A stretch of 39,860 bases of DNA from assembly GCA_020633205.1 (NCBI GenBank), contig JACKEB010000029.1:1-39860 (forward strand), in the 5' to 3' direction. Every line of letters starts with the position of its first letter. Position 1 is the first letter of the stretch. The position numbers and the translations under genes were made by a program. The stretch is from Polyangiaceae bacterium (lineage in GTDB: Bacteria; Myxococcota_A; Polyangia; Polyangiales; Polyangiaceae). The notes beneath the pieces are model-generated. The model was not told the DNA's origin, did not search any database, and saw nothing but the letters and a program-made list of their open reading frames with translations. This document shows positions 31,250-39,200 of this stretch, one piece after another.

Positions 31250-32176
31250 TCAGCTGCTCGCTAGCAGCTTGGCGGCGGCGCCGTTGACCTGAAGCTCGGT
31301 GTCCACCGCGGCAGTCTTGAGGAACGCAAAGCCGAGCACACCTTGGTCACCCGGCGCGACGACGCGGGAGCGAAGCTGACCCACCGCTAGGCCTTCGGCA
31401 TCGGTCACTTCCGCGTCGCTAGGTGGGAGCGCCGTTCCGTCGATCCAGAGCGGAAACAGACTGCGGCGGACCTTGCCGCGCATGTCCTGCATGCAGACGA
31501 CTTCCTGCCCCAGATAGCAACCTTTGTCCCAATCCACGGGTCCTTGTCCAAGAGCCCGATGCGCAATCCCTGCCTCGTGAGGGTTGCTCTCGAGGGCGTA
31601 GTCGATCCCCCACTCGGGGAGGAAGCGCTCGGCGCGCAGCACGCTCCAAGCGGCTTCGTCGAGCGCTGCGGCGCCTGCATCACGGAAACGCGCCTCAGTC
31701 GCTGCAACCTCCGCTTCGTTCACCGCGATCAACGCGCCACCAAAGCCCGTCACGTCGAAGACGCCCCAAGCTACGCCTGACTCGTCCCGCGCCAACGCAG
31801 CCGCCTGAGGCTCAGCGTCAGGGCCAACGAGTACGACCAAGCGCTGACTGGGAGCCAGGTCGAGTTCGGCGTCCTCCATGATCAGGAATCGGTCGAGGAG
31901 CTCGACCAGGCCCGCTGCCTGTCCTGGAGGCGCAAAGACCAACAGCTCCTCACCTCGTTCGACCAACCACAGCTCGCTCTGGATCTTGCCCTGTTTGGTC
32001 AGCGCGAGCCCCCAACCCGCCTGACCTGAACGCACCTTCGTCACGTTGTTGGTCAGCAGACCATTCAACCACGACTTGCGATCCGGCCCGCGCACACTGA
32101 ACGCTTCGTGAGCAGAGCGGGTGAGAAACAGGCAGCGCGCCTCGGTCGTGAGGTGTTGAGGAGGCCATGCAGACAT
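31250..32176 (-). CDS. ygfZ: Folate-binding iron-sulfur cluster maturation protein YgfZ-like
   Basis: Member of the YgfZ/GcvT-like family, tetrahydrofolate-binding proteins that help make or repair certain Fe-S enzymes. The hallmark KGCYxGQE occurs as KGCYLGQEV, followed by the usual MRGKVRR segment. The 308 residues have normal length. A strong ribosome-binding site, AGGAGG, lies 5 bases before the ATG. It may provide Fe-S repair for the radical-SAM enzyme RlmN encoded further down the same strand, but that link is only suggested by position. Confidence 0.92.
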   Translation of the reverse strand: MSAWPPQHLTTEARCLFLTRSAHEAFSVRGPDRKSWLNGLLTNNVTKVRSGQAGWGLALTKQGKIQSELWLVERGEELLVFAPPGQAAGLVELLDRFLIMEDAELDLAPSQRLVVLVGPDAEPQAAALARDESGVAWGVFDVTGFGGALIAVNEAEVAATEARFRDAGAAALDEAAWSVLRAERFLPEWGIDYALESNPHEAGIAHRALGQGPVDWDKGCYLGQEVVCMQDMRGKVRRSLFPLWIDGTALPPSDAEVTDAEGLAVGQLRSRVVAPGDQGVLGFAFLKTAAVDTELQVNGAAAKLLASS

Positions 32177-32224
32177 GAGTACCTCCTAGTGCGCTGGACT
32201 CAGCGAGGCAACGTCCGGCGCCGC

Positions 32225-33076
32225 TCAATCGATGGCCACGCCATCACTGTCCACGGGGTAGATCGGGCCGTTTTTTACCGTCACGGTCTTCACGTCACCC
32301 GTGGGCTTGCGCAGCTTCAGTTTGACACCCATGGACGCGTTGGCGTTCACCAGGCTCTGAGCTTCGCCGTCTTCGAAGCTCTTCACGGCCTTGTCCTGGA
32401 TCTCGAGCACCTCATCGCCCTTCGCGATGCCGGCGCGACCCGCAGGCGACTCCGCAATCACGCGACTCACGAAGATGTCCTCGGTCCGCAGCTCATAATA
32501 GAACCCGAGGCCGATCTTCGCGTGGGCTGGCTCAACGCGGAGCGTGACCTGGGCACCGCTGGCGCAGTCGAAGGAGACCTCACCCTGGTAGGCGTCCTCC
32601 TTCAAGCTCATCAGCTTCTTCACGCAGATCGGGTGGTTGTTCACCGGGTTGGAGTCCCAAACCTCCACCCGCAAGCGCCCTCCCGAGGGGATGCGATAGT
32701 TGGCCTTCTTTTGGTTCGGCCAGGTTGGGCTGACGGTGTTGCTCTGGACCGGAGTGCGGAACAGCTCTTTGTCGTTCAGAAACAGGATCGCGTAGGGATC
32801 CGGCGCGGAACCGCCAAGCTTGTCCCACTTGCGGCCGTCGCGCGTCGTAGTGGGGATGCGCGCCTGCTTGAAGCCGAGGAACAGCAAGTCATCCGGTGGA
32901 GGCGGAGACAAATCTCGCCCCGCGGGCGGGGGCCGCAGTGGAGCCGAGAGTTCCGGGTAGACGGCGCCGCAGCCGGCAACGCTCCAGGCGAGTACCGCCA
33001 AGGCTACCCAACGGCCCGCACCTCTCGCCCCTTGCCCACCAAAGCTGGAACGGATCTTGGCTGCTTCGTCTCCCAT
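32225..33076 (-). CDS. Lipoprotein with C2-like and PDZ domains
   Basis: Envelope lipoprotein of 283 residues with the lipidation cysteine at 36 (SVAGC). Residues about 60-170 resemble a C2 domain: APDPYAILFL, then TPVQSNTVSPTWP and LRVEVWDSN, matching the SDPYV...T.NPxWN...EVWD pattern of calcium/lipid-binding C2 domains. Residues about 195-270 form a PDZ domain (VIAESPAGRAGIAKGDEVLEI). A C2 domain is unusual in bacteria and the combination suggests membrane or peptide tethering. It is transcribed ahead of ygfZ (48-base gap) and is divergent from asnS. Confidence 0.8.
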   Translation of the reverse strand: MGDEAAKIRSSFGGQGARGAGRWVALAVLAWSVAGCGAVYPELSAPLRPPPAGRDLSPPPPDDLLFLGFKQARIPTTTRDGRKWDKLGGSAPDPYAILFLNDKELFRTPVQSNTVSPTWPNQKKANYRIPSGGRLRVEVWDSNPVNNHPICVKKLMSLKEDAYQGEVSFDCASGAQVTLRVEPAHAKIGLGFYYELRTEDIFVSRVIAESPAGRAGIAKGDEVLEIQDKAVKSFEDGEAQSLVNANASMGVKLKLRKPTGDVKTVTVKNGPIYPVDSDGVAID

Positions 33077-33328
33077 GCAACCCGCCAGGCTAGTGCTCCA
33101 TCTGCTTGAATTCCAGTGTTTTGCCGCGCCGAGTCAGGCTTTGGCTCGCAGTATCACCGCCGACGCAGCTTTGGCGCCGGATCAGGCTGTTCGCTGTGGC
33201 ACAGCCGCGTGGGCCTCGACTCGCGTTCGCCGCGCGGCCATGGCCGCCGCCGTCGGACCGCCGCGGGGCAGCGCTGCCTCAACAGGACCAGTCGCCACCT
33301 GCAGCCGATTGAGCTATGCGCGGTTCCC

Positions 33329-34639
33329 ATGAGCGACGCCACGACGCACGAAGCGGTGAGTGTGAGTGATCTGGGGCAACACGTCGGCGAGACCGTGACC
33401 CTGCGAGGCTGGTTGAAGAACATGCGCAGCTCGAAGAAGCTGCACTTTGTCGAGCTCCGAGACGGTAGCGGCACGGTGCAATGCGTGGTCTTTCAAGGCG
33501 ATGTCAGCCCCGAGGTGTTCACGATGGCCGGAGGTCTGACTCAAGAATCGTCGCTTCAGATCCTCGGGGAAGTACGCGAACACCCGAAGCAGAAGGGTGT
33601 GTACGAGATCGGAGTGAAGGACGTCACTCAGCTAGGTGGCGCAGTCGATTTCCCGATCAGCCCGAAGGCCCATGGCACCGACTTCCTGATGGACCACCGA
33701 CACCTGTGGCTCCGCTCGACGCGACAGCACGCAATCCTACGCGTGCGCCACGCCATCATTCAGGCCGTGCGCAACTTCTTCGACTCGCGAGACTTCACGT
33801 TGGTCGATGCGCCAATTTTCACACCCAACGCCTGTGAAGGTACGAGCACGCTCTTCGAGACGGACTACCACGGCCAGCCCGCTTACCTGACCCAGAGCGG
33901 CCAGCTGTACATGGAAGCCGCGGCGGCTGCGGTGGGCAAGGCCTACTGCTTCGGTCCAACTTTCCGCGCAGAAAAAAGCAAGACGCGCAGGCATCTTGCG
34001 GAGTTCTGGATGGTGGAACCGGAGGTCGCGTTCATGGATCTCGAGGGAGACATGCAGCTGGCGGAGGATTTCCTCTGCTTCATCGCCAGTCATGTGCTGG
34101 AGACTCGGCGGCCGGAGCTCGAGACCCTCGAGCGAGACATCAGCAAGCTAGAGTCGATCAAGGCGCCCTTTCCCCGGATCACCTACGCGGAAGCGATCGA
34201 GATACTGCGTGCGGAGGGACATGACGCGAAGTTCGGTGACGACTTCGGCGCCGACGAGGAAACCGTGATCTCCTCGAAGTTCGATCGCCCGGTGATCGTC
34301 CACCGCTACCCGGCCGCGCTCAAGGCGTTTTACATGAAACAGGACCCGGCAAATCCGGAGCTGTCCTTGTGTATGGATGTGCTCGCGCCCGAGGGCTACG
34401 GCGAGATCATCGGAGGTGGCCAACGTGAAGATGGCCTCGAGCGCCTCGAGCAGATGATCGACCACCACCAGCTGCCGAAGGAAGCCTTCGAGTGGTACCT
34501 AGACTTGCGCCGGTACGGAAGCTTCCCTCACGCGGGGTTCGGCCTGGGGATCGAGCGTACCGTCGCTTGGCTGTGCGGCCTGCCCCACGTGCGGGAGACC
34601 ATCCCCTTCCCTCGCATGTTGCATCGCCTCGCACCGTGA
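33329..34639 (+). CDS. asnS: Asparaginyl-tRNA synthetase
   Basis: Class IIb aminoacyl-tRNA synthetase that charges tRNA-Asn. The 436 residues start at the ATG at 33329; the in-frame extension to 33116 reads arbitrary sequence. An OB-fold anticodon-binding domain (about 10-105, with GWLKNMRSSKK) is followed by the catalytic domain: motif 1 near VDAPIFTPNACEG, motif 2 FRAEKSKTRRHLAEFWMVEPE and motif 3 GFGLGIERTVAW. EFWMVEPEVAF favours AsnRS over the archaeal-type AspRS. Length is normal. Confidence 0.93.
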   Translation: MSDATTHEAVSVSDLGQHVGETVTLRGWLKNMRSSKKLHFVELRDGSGTVQCVVFQGDVSPEVFTMAGGLTQESSLQILGEVREHPKQKGVYEIGVKDVTQLGGAVDFPISPKAHGTDFLMDHRHLWLRSTRQHAILRVRHAIIQAVRNFFDSRDFTLVDAPIFTPNACEGTSTLFETDYHGQPAYLTQSGQLYMEAAAAAVGKAYCFGPTFRAEKSKTRRHLAEFWMVEPEVAFMDLEGDMQLAEDFLCFIASHVLETRRPELETLERDISKLESIKAPFPRITYAEAIEILRAEGHDAKFGDDFGADEETVISSKFDRPVIVHRYPAALKAFYMKQDPANPELSLCMDVLAPEGYGEIIGGGQREDGLERLEQMIDHHQLPKEAFEWYLDLRRYGSFPHAGFGLGIERTVAWLCGLPHVRETIPFPRMLHRLAP

Positions 34640-34674
34640 GGCGCGCGAGCCGCTGACGCGCGGGAGCAACTCAC

Positions 34675-34715
34675 GCGCCCTGAGGCGCTGGACCAGCTCA
34701 TGCGCCCTGAGGCGC
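34675..34715. repeat. Duplicated small hairpin between convergent genes
   Basis: The 14-base inverted repeat gcgccctgaggcgc occurs at 34675-34688 and again at 34702-34715, with near-identical flanks (27-base period). The second copy forms the last codons of the minus-strand gene. Each forms a 5-bp GC stem with a 4-base loop. It may be a terminator-like element; no T-run follows. Confidence 0.6.
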
Positions 34716-35468
34716 TCGGATTTCCGCGAGGTAAGGTTCGCCTGTGGCGCCCCGACGTAGCCCACACTCGTGGGCGACCTCGTCGCGGTAGGCGAGCCAA
34801 GCCTCGAGAGTAGACTGCATGTGCTGCACTACCGCGGGGAAAGTCTCTGGAGCCCCATAGTCCAGCAAGCAACGCCACGCCGCCGCTCGATGGCTACCCT
34901 CTACCTGACGGTGCGCACGAGTCAGCGCCAAACGCTCGAGGGGCAGTCCGTAGTGCTTCACTAGAGGGTGCTCCTCGAGGGGCGCCTGGGGCCGCTTGGG
35001 AGCGTTCGGGTCAAGTTCTCCGCGCTCGTAGCAAGTCCCTTCCAGGAAGAGCGTGGTAGCGGCGGCGGCAACCTCCCACGGTTGCCCCAAGGTCGCTTGA
35101 TCTATTGCCGCACGAAAACGCTTCGCGCCGGGTATGAGCTCGACGTTCGCGAAGCGCGCGAGGTCCATCCCGAGACCACGTGGGTACTCCAAGAACAGCT
35201 CGGGATGTGGACGCCCGGCCGACAGCCCTCCAGTCTCCTCTTCAAAGACGTTCTCGATCAGCTCACGGCGCACTTCAGGCAAGGGGCAGACGACGTAGGC
35301 TCGCGCAACCAACACCGGAAAGTCGCGCACATAGGTCGCGTACTCCTGTTCCAAGTGCAAGTGGAGCAACGCCTTCGGCACCAAGCCCCGAGTGAAACCA
35401 GTCCACGCCCAGTGGTCCTTCTGCTCCATCACCCCGAGCAACGCTTCTTTCAGCTCTTCAGGCGTCAT
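34698..35468 (-). CDS. Haem-oxygenase-like (TenA/PqqC/CADD-type) putative di-metal oxidase
   Basis: An all-helical protein of 256 residues, start ATG at 35468. The pattern of potential iron ligands resembles haem-oxygenase-like diiron oxidases such as CADD and UndA: Glu77/Glu78 and His88 (EEETG...H), Glu143 (FLEGTCYE) and His186-x3-Glu190-x2-His193 (HRQVEGSH). In CADD the last motif is HxxxDxxH, so Asp is replaced by Glu. PqqC-like proteins share the fold without metal, so this could also be cofactor-free. No pqq or thiamine genes are nearby. Substrate unknown. Confidence 0.78.
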   Translation of the reverse strand: MTPEELKEALLGVMEQKDHWAWTGFTRGLVPKALLHLHLEQEYATYVRDFPVLVARAYVVCPLPEVRRELIENVFEEETGGLSAGRPHPELFLEYPRGLGMDLARFANVELIPGAKRFRAAIDQATLGQPWEVAAAATTLFLEGTCYERGELDPNAPKRPQAPLEEHPLVKHYGLPLERLALTRAHRQVEGSHRAAAWRCLLDYGAPETFPAVVQHMQSTLEAWLAYRDEVAHECGLRRGATGEPYLAEIRAPQGA

Positions 35469-35516
35469 GCGGTAAAGCGACCATAGCCGACACGGGGGAC
35501 GGTGCGAGCGCACGTT

Positions 35517-35545
35517 GGGTGACACTCTGTCGGGGGGTGACACTC
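35517..35545. promoter_or_regulatory. 11-bp direct repeats upstream of the haem-oxygenase-like gene
   Basis: gggtgacactc occurs at 35517-35527 and 35535-35545, one 18-base period apart, about 50-75 bases upstream of the minus-strand ATG. Position and spacing suit an activator or repressor binding to two helical repeats. No regulator is identified. Confidence 0.4.
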
Positions 35546-35685
35546 GGGTGCAACACGGGCACTGCGAGCGAAGACTACGTAGCGGCACTTCACAGTGGGT
35601 GGTTGGCGACTCAGCGCGAGAGGCACCCTTAAAGTAACGCTTGAGCTGTAACGGCAGAATGCAGTCGACCGTTGTGGATCACAAG

Positions 35686-35745
35686 CGCAGCAGAAGTCAG
35701 CCCAGCAAAAGTCAACGCAGCAAGAGTCAACGCAGCAGAAGTCAG
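35686..35745. repeat. Four 15-bp tandem repeats in the intergenic region
   Basis: Four units: 35686-35700 and 35731-35745 are identical (cgcagcagaagtcag); the middle two (35701-35715, 35716-35730) differ at a few bases. They lie outside genes, 218 bases from one ATG and 550 from the other. Confidence 0.85.
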
Positions 35746-36142
35746 CGCTCGCGCATCGAAACGCGCGTCCAGACGTCAATACAAGCATGTCGTTAACACG
35801 GACCGTCGAACGGCATTCGCTCCCGGGAGCGGCGATCCTCCACTCGCACCTGGGTGGAACACAAACCCGAACGCGTCTGGCGCGAACGGCTGAACAACCG
35901 CTCGGCTGCGCCTCGGAGGCAACTGGCGCCATGACTCCCGGATCACAGTCACGCCATGCCCCCGAGGCGGCGTTGACCGAAGCACATGGAGTACGCAGCC
36001 GAAGGTGCGCGATGCCAACTCTTCGCGTAGGCTTATACATGTCACGACCCATGCAGCAACCCAACACTCTCGCGCAGTGCACCGCCTCAAGGGATGCTCG
36101 CGTGTGGAGCGCGGTGAGATCCGTTGCTGTCAGATTTGGCGT

Positions 36143-36157
36143 TGGCAGATTTCGTGC
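36143..36157 (+). promoter_or_regulatory. Sigma54-like promoter element
   Basis: TGGCAG, five bases, then GTGC keeps the GG (-24) and GC (-12) at the spacing expected for sigma54 promoters (consensus TGGCAC-N5-TTGC). It lies about 140 bases before the amidotransferase-fold gene. Myxobacteria use sigma54 widely, but the match is imperfect. Confidence 0.3.
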
Positions 36158-36295
36158 AGGGGCCAATTCAATCGACGTCGCGCTCGGAGCGCGCAATGAA
36201 CAACCATTCTCCCGCGGAGCTGCAGAGCGAATGTCTCGCAGCGTGATACGCAGAGCGGCAGCGCAGTTCCATGCGCGCCACGCAAGGAGGTCACG

Positions 36296-37123
36296 ATGAG
36301 GATGTTCGGCTTCATCGGCAATCGCCAGGATCTGGGTGCTCGAATCCTCGAGCTCACACCAGCCGTACTGCGAGTCGAGGCTCCCAAGGGGCAGCCACTT
36401 GGCTGGGGTATTGGCTTCTATCAATCGGGAGAGGTGCTACTTCGCCGGCGTCCCCTCGATGAGCGCCCAGTCATCGACTTGATGGAGGTCACTCACGGGG
36501 TCAAGAGCGACGTGCTCATTGGGCACGTCCGCATGCCCACGATCGGAAATCTCCGCACGGAAAATACTCACCCGTTCCGCTATCGCCAGTGGCTGATGGC
36601 GCAGACAGGGACGATCGCCGGCTTCGATCGTGTGCGTGAGCGAATGCTCGAATCGCAGCCTGAGTTCTTGCGTAGGAACGTGCGTGGCGACACCGATAGC
36701 GAGTGCTTCTTCTACCTCTTCTTGTCGTTCCTGCATGACGCTGGTCACTTGGATGACGAGTGGGTGAACCCGGAGCACGTCCGCGCTGCGCTGCGTTCAG
36801 CCATCGCGCTGGTCGATCGCCTCACAGCAGAAGTCGGCGAGCCAGAGAAGCGCGGAGATCTGCTTCTGACGAACGGCGAGCAGCTGTTCGCGGTTCACCG
36901 GGGCGACGGCATGGGACTTCGCCGCATCGAGGGCAAGGCCGAGGTGGAGGAACTGTTTGGTGAAGACCGCCTCACCTCGGGCGGCATTCCGGCGATCGAG
37001 TCGACACGGTTCTACGTCGTCAGCTCAGGCGCCCCCGACCTACCAGAGCGCTGGGAGCGGGTGGCCGAGGACACCATCCTGACCTTGTCGCGCACAGAGG
37101 ACCCCGAGCAAGAACCGCTGTAG
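36296..37123 (+). CDS. Class II glutamine amidotransferase-fold protein lacking catalytic cysteine
   Basis: A 275-residue Ntn/GATase-II fold protein with a strong AAGGAGG ribosome-binding site just before the ATG. Family landmarks are clear: GWGIGFYQ, GHVRMPTIG (from residue 76), NTHPF (90-94) and GDTDSECFFY. The N-terminus is MRMFGF where active enzymes have Met-Cys-x-x-x-Gly, and the oxyanion segment usually AHNG reads AQTG (102-105). With both the nucleophile and the oxyanion Asn missing, glutaminase activity is unlikely. No in-frame upstream start supplies a cysteine. It heads an operon with a lipoprotein and a zinc-ribbon membrane protein. Confidence 0.85.
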   Translation: MRMFGFIGNRQDLGARILELTPAVLRVEAPKGQPLGWGIGFYQSGEVLLRRRPLDERPVIDLMEVTHGVKSDVLIGHVRMPTIGNLRTENTHPFRYRQWLMAQTGTIAGFDRVRERMLESQPEFLRRNVRGDTDSECFFYLFLSFLHDAGHLDDEWVNPEHVRAALRSAIALVDRLTAEVGEPEKRGDLLLTNGEQLFAVHRGDGMGLRRIEGKAEVEELFGEDRLTSGGIPAIESTRFYVVSSGAPDLPERWERVAEDTILTLSRTEDPEQEPL

Positions 37124-37135
37124 TAGTATGGCGCG

Positions 37136-37816
37136 GTGATCCGCTCGCTGGAAATCCGGCTTACATCTCCGAGACGCACTTCGACGCTGGGTCTCTGCGC
37201 GTTCACCGTGGGCTTGTGCCTTGGTGGCTGCGCGAGCGCCGGCCCGCCGCAGTTCGAGAGTGTCACCAGCTTTGACGAGGATGCCGAGCGGCACCCGGCT
37301 GGCGTCTCGGTCGATCCGGTGAGCGAGCTACCCCCGAGTCAGGAAAAGGCAGACACCAGCTCGGGCGTGATCGTCTTGAACACACCCGCGGACCCTGCTC
37401 AAGGGCGCGAGGCGGTGCGGCGCTTCTTCCGCGCCGTGGTGACGGAGTCGACGGAAGATCTCGAAGCGGAGCTGGGAGACAACGCGTTGATCCAGCTGAG
37501 CTCGGGCGCGCGCCTTCCGGTCGCAGCCTTCTGGCGTCAGCGATTCGCGACGTTGGACTACGCTGGCCTCGCCGGCTCTCCGCTGTTCCGTGAACGGGAC
37601 ATGGAGACGTACCGAGGCTCTGATCTCAAGCAGCTCGGGGGTCGCCGGCGTTTCCCTCTCGCGGTTCCGGAAGACTCGGTGCTCGTCAAGGTGAAGCTTG
37701 CAATCACCCGCAGTGGCCGAACGCGCATCTTTGCTGACGAGATCTACTTCCTGCTCCGACCCAGCAGCGACGGCTACAAGATCAGCGAAGTCGTCGAGGA
37801 TTTCCAACTGCCATGA
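37136..37816 (+). CDS. Predicted lipoprotein, possibly NTF2-like
   Basis: A 226-residue product from a GTG, 12 bases after the upstream stop. The signal ends at Cys32 (LCLGGC). After a flexible linker, residues about 85-226 have the look of an NTF2/SnoaL-like cone fold: two helices (REAVRRFFRAVVTESTEDL), then strands ending in FADEIYFLLR and YKISEVVEDF. This is inference from pattern only. The stop overlaps the next start as ATGA, so it is co-translated with the zinc-ribbon membrane protein. Confidence 0.72.
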   Translation: MIRSLEIRLTSPRRTSTLGLCAFTVGLCLGGCASAGPPQFESVTSFDEDAERHPAGVSVDPVSELPPSQEKADTSSGVIVLNTPADPAQGREAVRRFFRAVVTESTEDLEAELGDNALIQLSSGARLPVAAFWRQRFATLDYAGLAGSPLFRERDMETYRGSDLKQLGGRRRFPLAVPEDSVLVKVKLAITRSGRTRIFADEIYFLLRPSSDGYKISEVVEDFQLP

Positions 37817-38619
37817 CCCTTCCTGTAGCGACTCACTGCAACAGCTGCGGAACGCCGGTTGGCAGCGCTTCAGGGCGTTGTCCTCGTTGTGGCGCCTCGC
37901 TCGGTGCGCTGCCCGAATTGCAGTCGGTGTCGCAGCTCGCACCATCACTCCGTGTGCGGCGCGCAGCGACTCAGGCCCAAGCAAAGAAGCGCGTGGTCGC
38001 AATCGTCGCGATGGTCCTCGTCGCCGCAACCATCGTCACCGTCCTGCTGGTGGTGCGCCCCGGAGGCTCTCCTGCGCCAGCAAGCGCGAGTGTAGCACCC
38101 TCTCCCCCCCCACCTGCTCCGACCAAGGATGTGGAAGTGAAGCACCAGGCGTCGCCCACGGATTCATTTCCGAGCGCAAAAACGCGCGCGCTGAAGTGGC
38201 ACAAAGAAGCGGCGTTGCTCGAGGTTCACGCTCAACCGGTGAAGGGCGGCTTCGTCGACCTGACGGGGGACGGCTTCATGGAGTTCGTCTTCGGACAGCC
38301 CCGAGGTGGGCAACTCCCGGGGGAAGCGACTGAGAACAAGCAATATGTGGTGCGCATGGACGCAAGCGGCACCCACGGGAACGAGCGCAGCGGCGGTGGA
38401 GTTCGGGTCGCAGGCGAACCCGGATGCGCCTTCTTCGACGCGTGGACCAAGGCCGTCGCCTCCGGCGTGGGCAAGACAGATGTGCTCCGCGTTGACTACG
38501 GCTACGCGGCTCCGCTCAAGCGATCCGTGTGGACCTTCGGCGCGCTCGCGCCGGAAGGCGCTACACCAGGGCCGAAGACTCGCCTGGATGGCTTCGATTG
38601 CGCGATCATTGTCCGCTGA
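37813..38619 (+). CDS. Zinc-ribbon, single-pass membrane protein of unknown function
   Basis: A 268-residue protein, ATG overlapping the previous stop. The N-terminal zinc ribbon has Cys9, Cys12, Cys23 and Cys26 (CNSCG, CPRCG); a membrane helix lies at about 60-81; a Pro/Ser-rich linker follows and then a periplasmic domain (125-268) with FVDLTGDGFMEFVFG, a DxDG-like loop. The topology, with a cytosolic zinc ribbon and external domain, suggests signalling across the inner membrane, but no homologue is recognised. It ends a three-gene operon. Confidence 0.75.
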   Translation: MTLPVATHCNSCGTPVGSASGRCPRCGASLGALPELQSVSQLAPSLRVRRAATQAQAKKRVVAIVAMVLVAATIVTVLLVVRPGGSPAPASASVAPSPPPPAPTKDVEVKHQASPTDSFPSAKTRALKWHKEAALLEVHAQPVKGGFVDLTGDGFMEFVFGQPRGGQLPGEATENKQYVVRMDASGTHGNERSGGGVRVAGEPGCAFFDAWTKAVASGVGKTDVLRVDYGYAAPLKRSVWTFGALAPEGATPGPKTRLDGFDCAIIVR

Positions 38620-38655
38620 TCTATTGCCGCACGGCAGCGCTGTCTTCGGCCGACG

Positions 38656-39174
38656 CTAGCGCAGCGCGCCGACCGCGTCTGGCGTTGGCGTTGAAACTCG
38701 GTACTTCCTGAGGATGCTAGCAGGATCGTCGATGAAGTTGATGTTGCTCTGGGTGGTCAGCTGCAGCGCGAGCGCGACGGTGTTCGCCATCACGCGTCCC
38801 AAGACGCCAATATTCAGCGCGCAGTACCCAGTGGACCCCTCATACGGATTGTCCGAGCGACGTGATCGCTCGAGCCAAGCCTCCCGCACGCCGCTGGACG
38901 CGCGGACCACCGAACGAAAGTCGTGCAGCAACACAGGGCGCTCTCCCTTGGCGACGAAGCTGGTCTTCCCCAGGTCGTCGAGCCAGTCTTGGATTTGGTG
39001 CACGCCCCGCACGTCGGCCGTCTCAATGTACGTCTGAGTGACGATGAGCTTTGGCTCGAGGCAGATCCAGGCAAGCGCCACTCCGCGAAACTCGAAGTGA
39101 TAGGGCCAGTCAGCAAACGGCGCACGCGGAGAACGGACCTGGCGATCGTCCGGCGCCCTCGCCCCCCTGCTCAC
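38656..39174 (-). CDS. Uncharacterised protein, possibly SpoIIAA/STAS-like
   Basis: A 172-residue product. I start at the GTG at 39174, preceded by a G-rich stretch and 26 bases after the patatin stop; the frame stays open far upstream only because it reads patatin out of phase. The pattern of a beta strand (KLIVTQTYI), helix (IQDWLDDLGKT), strand (RPVLLHDFRSV) and helix (SGVREAWLERS) resembles SpoIIAA-like domains. That is weak inference. It probably shares an mRNA with the patatin gene. Confidence 0.6.
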   Translation of the reverse strand: MSRGARAPDDRQVRSPRAPFADWPYHFEFRGVALAWICLEPKLIVTQTYIETADVRGVHQIQDWLDDLGKTSFVAKGERPVLLHDFRSVVRASSGVREAWLERSRRSDNPYEGSTGYCALNIGVLGRVMANTVALALQLTTQSNINFIDDPASILRKYRVSTPTPDAVGALR

Positions 39175-39200
39175 GCTCCCCCCAACATTCGCCCGCAAGC

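Larger units (their letters stand above)
35469..36295. promoter_or_regulatory. Long divergent intergenic region with several repeats
   Basis: 827 bases between the divergent haem-oxygenase-like and amidotransferase-fold genes. No credible coding frame; open frames on both strands overlap real genes and have odd, Cys- or Arg-rich composition. It holds an 11-base direct repeat near the left gene, four 15-base tandem repeats, a 14-base palindrome (cgctcccgggagcg at 35818-35831) and a sigma54-like site near the right gene. GC appears somewhat lower than in flanking genes. It looks like a regulatory region, possibly with an undetected small RNA. Confidence 0.5.

Noticed and set aside
35787..36299. 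Plus-strand open frame of 170 codons upstream of the amidotransferase-fold gene
   Set aside because: Arg/Ala/Ser-rich composition, no ribosome-binding site, and it ends inside the start of the next gene.
35465..36424. Long minus-strand open frame between two divergent genes
   Set aside because: It overlaps two well-supported genes, has odd Cys/Arg-rich composition, and its repeats come from the 15-bp tandem array.
35098..38633. A 17-base sequence shared at 35098-35114 and 38617-38633 (tgatctattgccgcacg)
   Set aside because: One copy is inside a gene and the other at a stop codon; a single shared 17-mer in 40 kb is borderline for chance and no flanking similarity exists.
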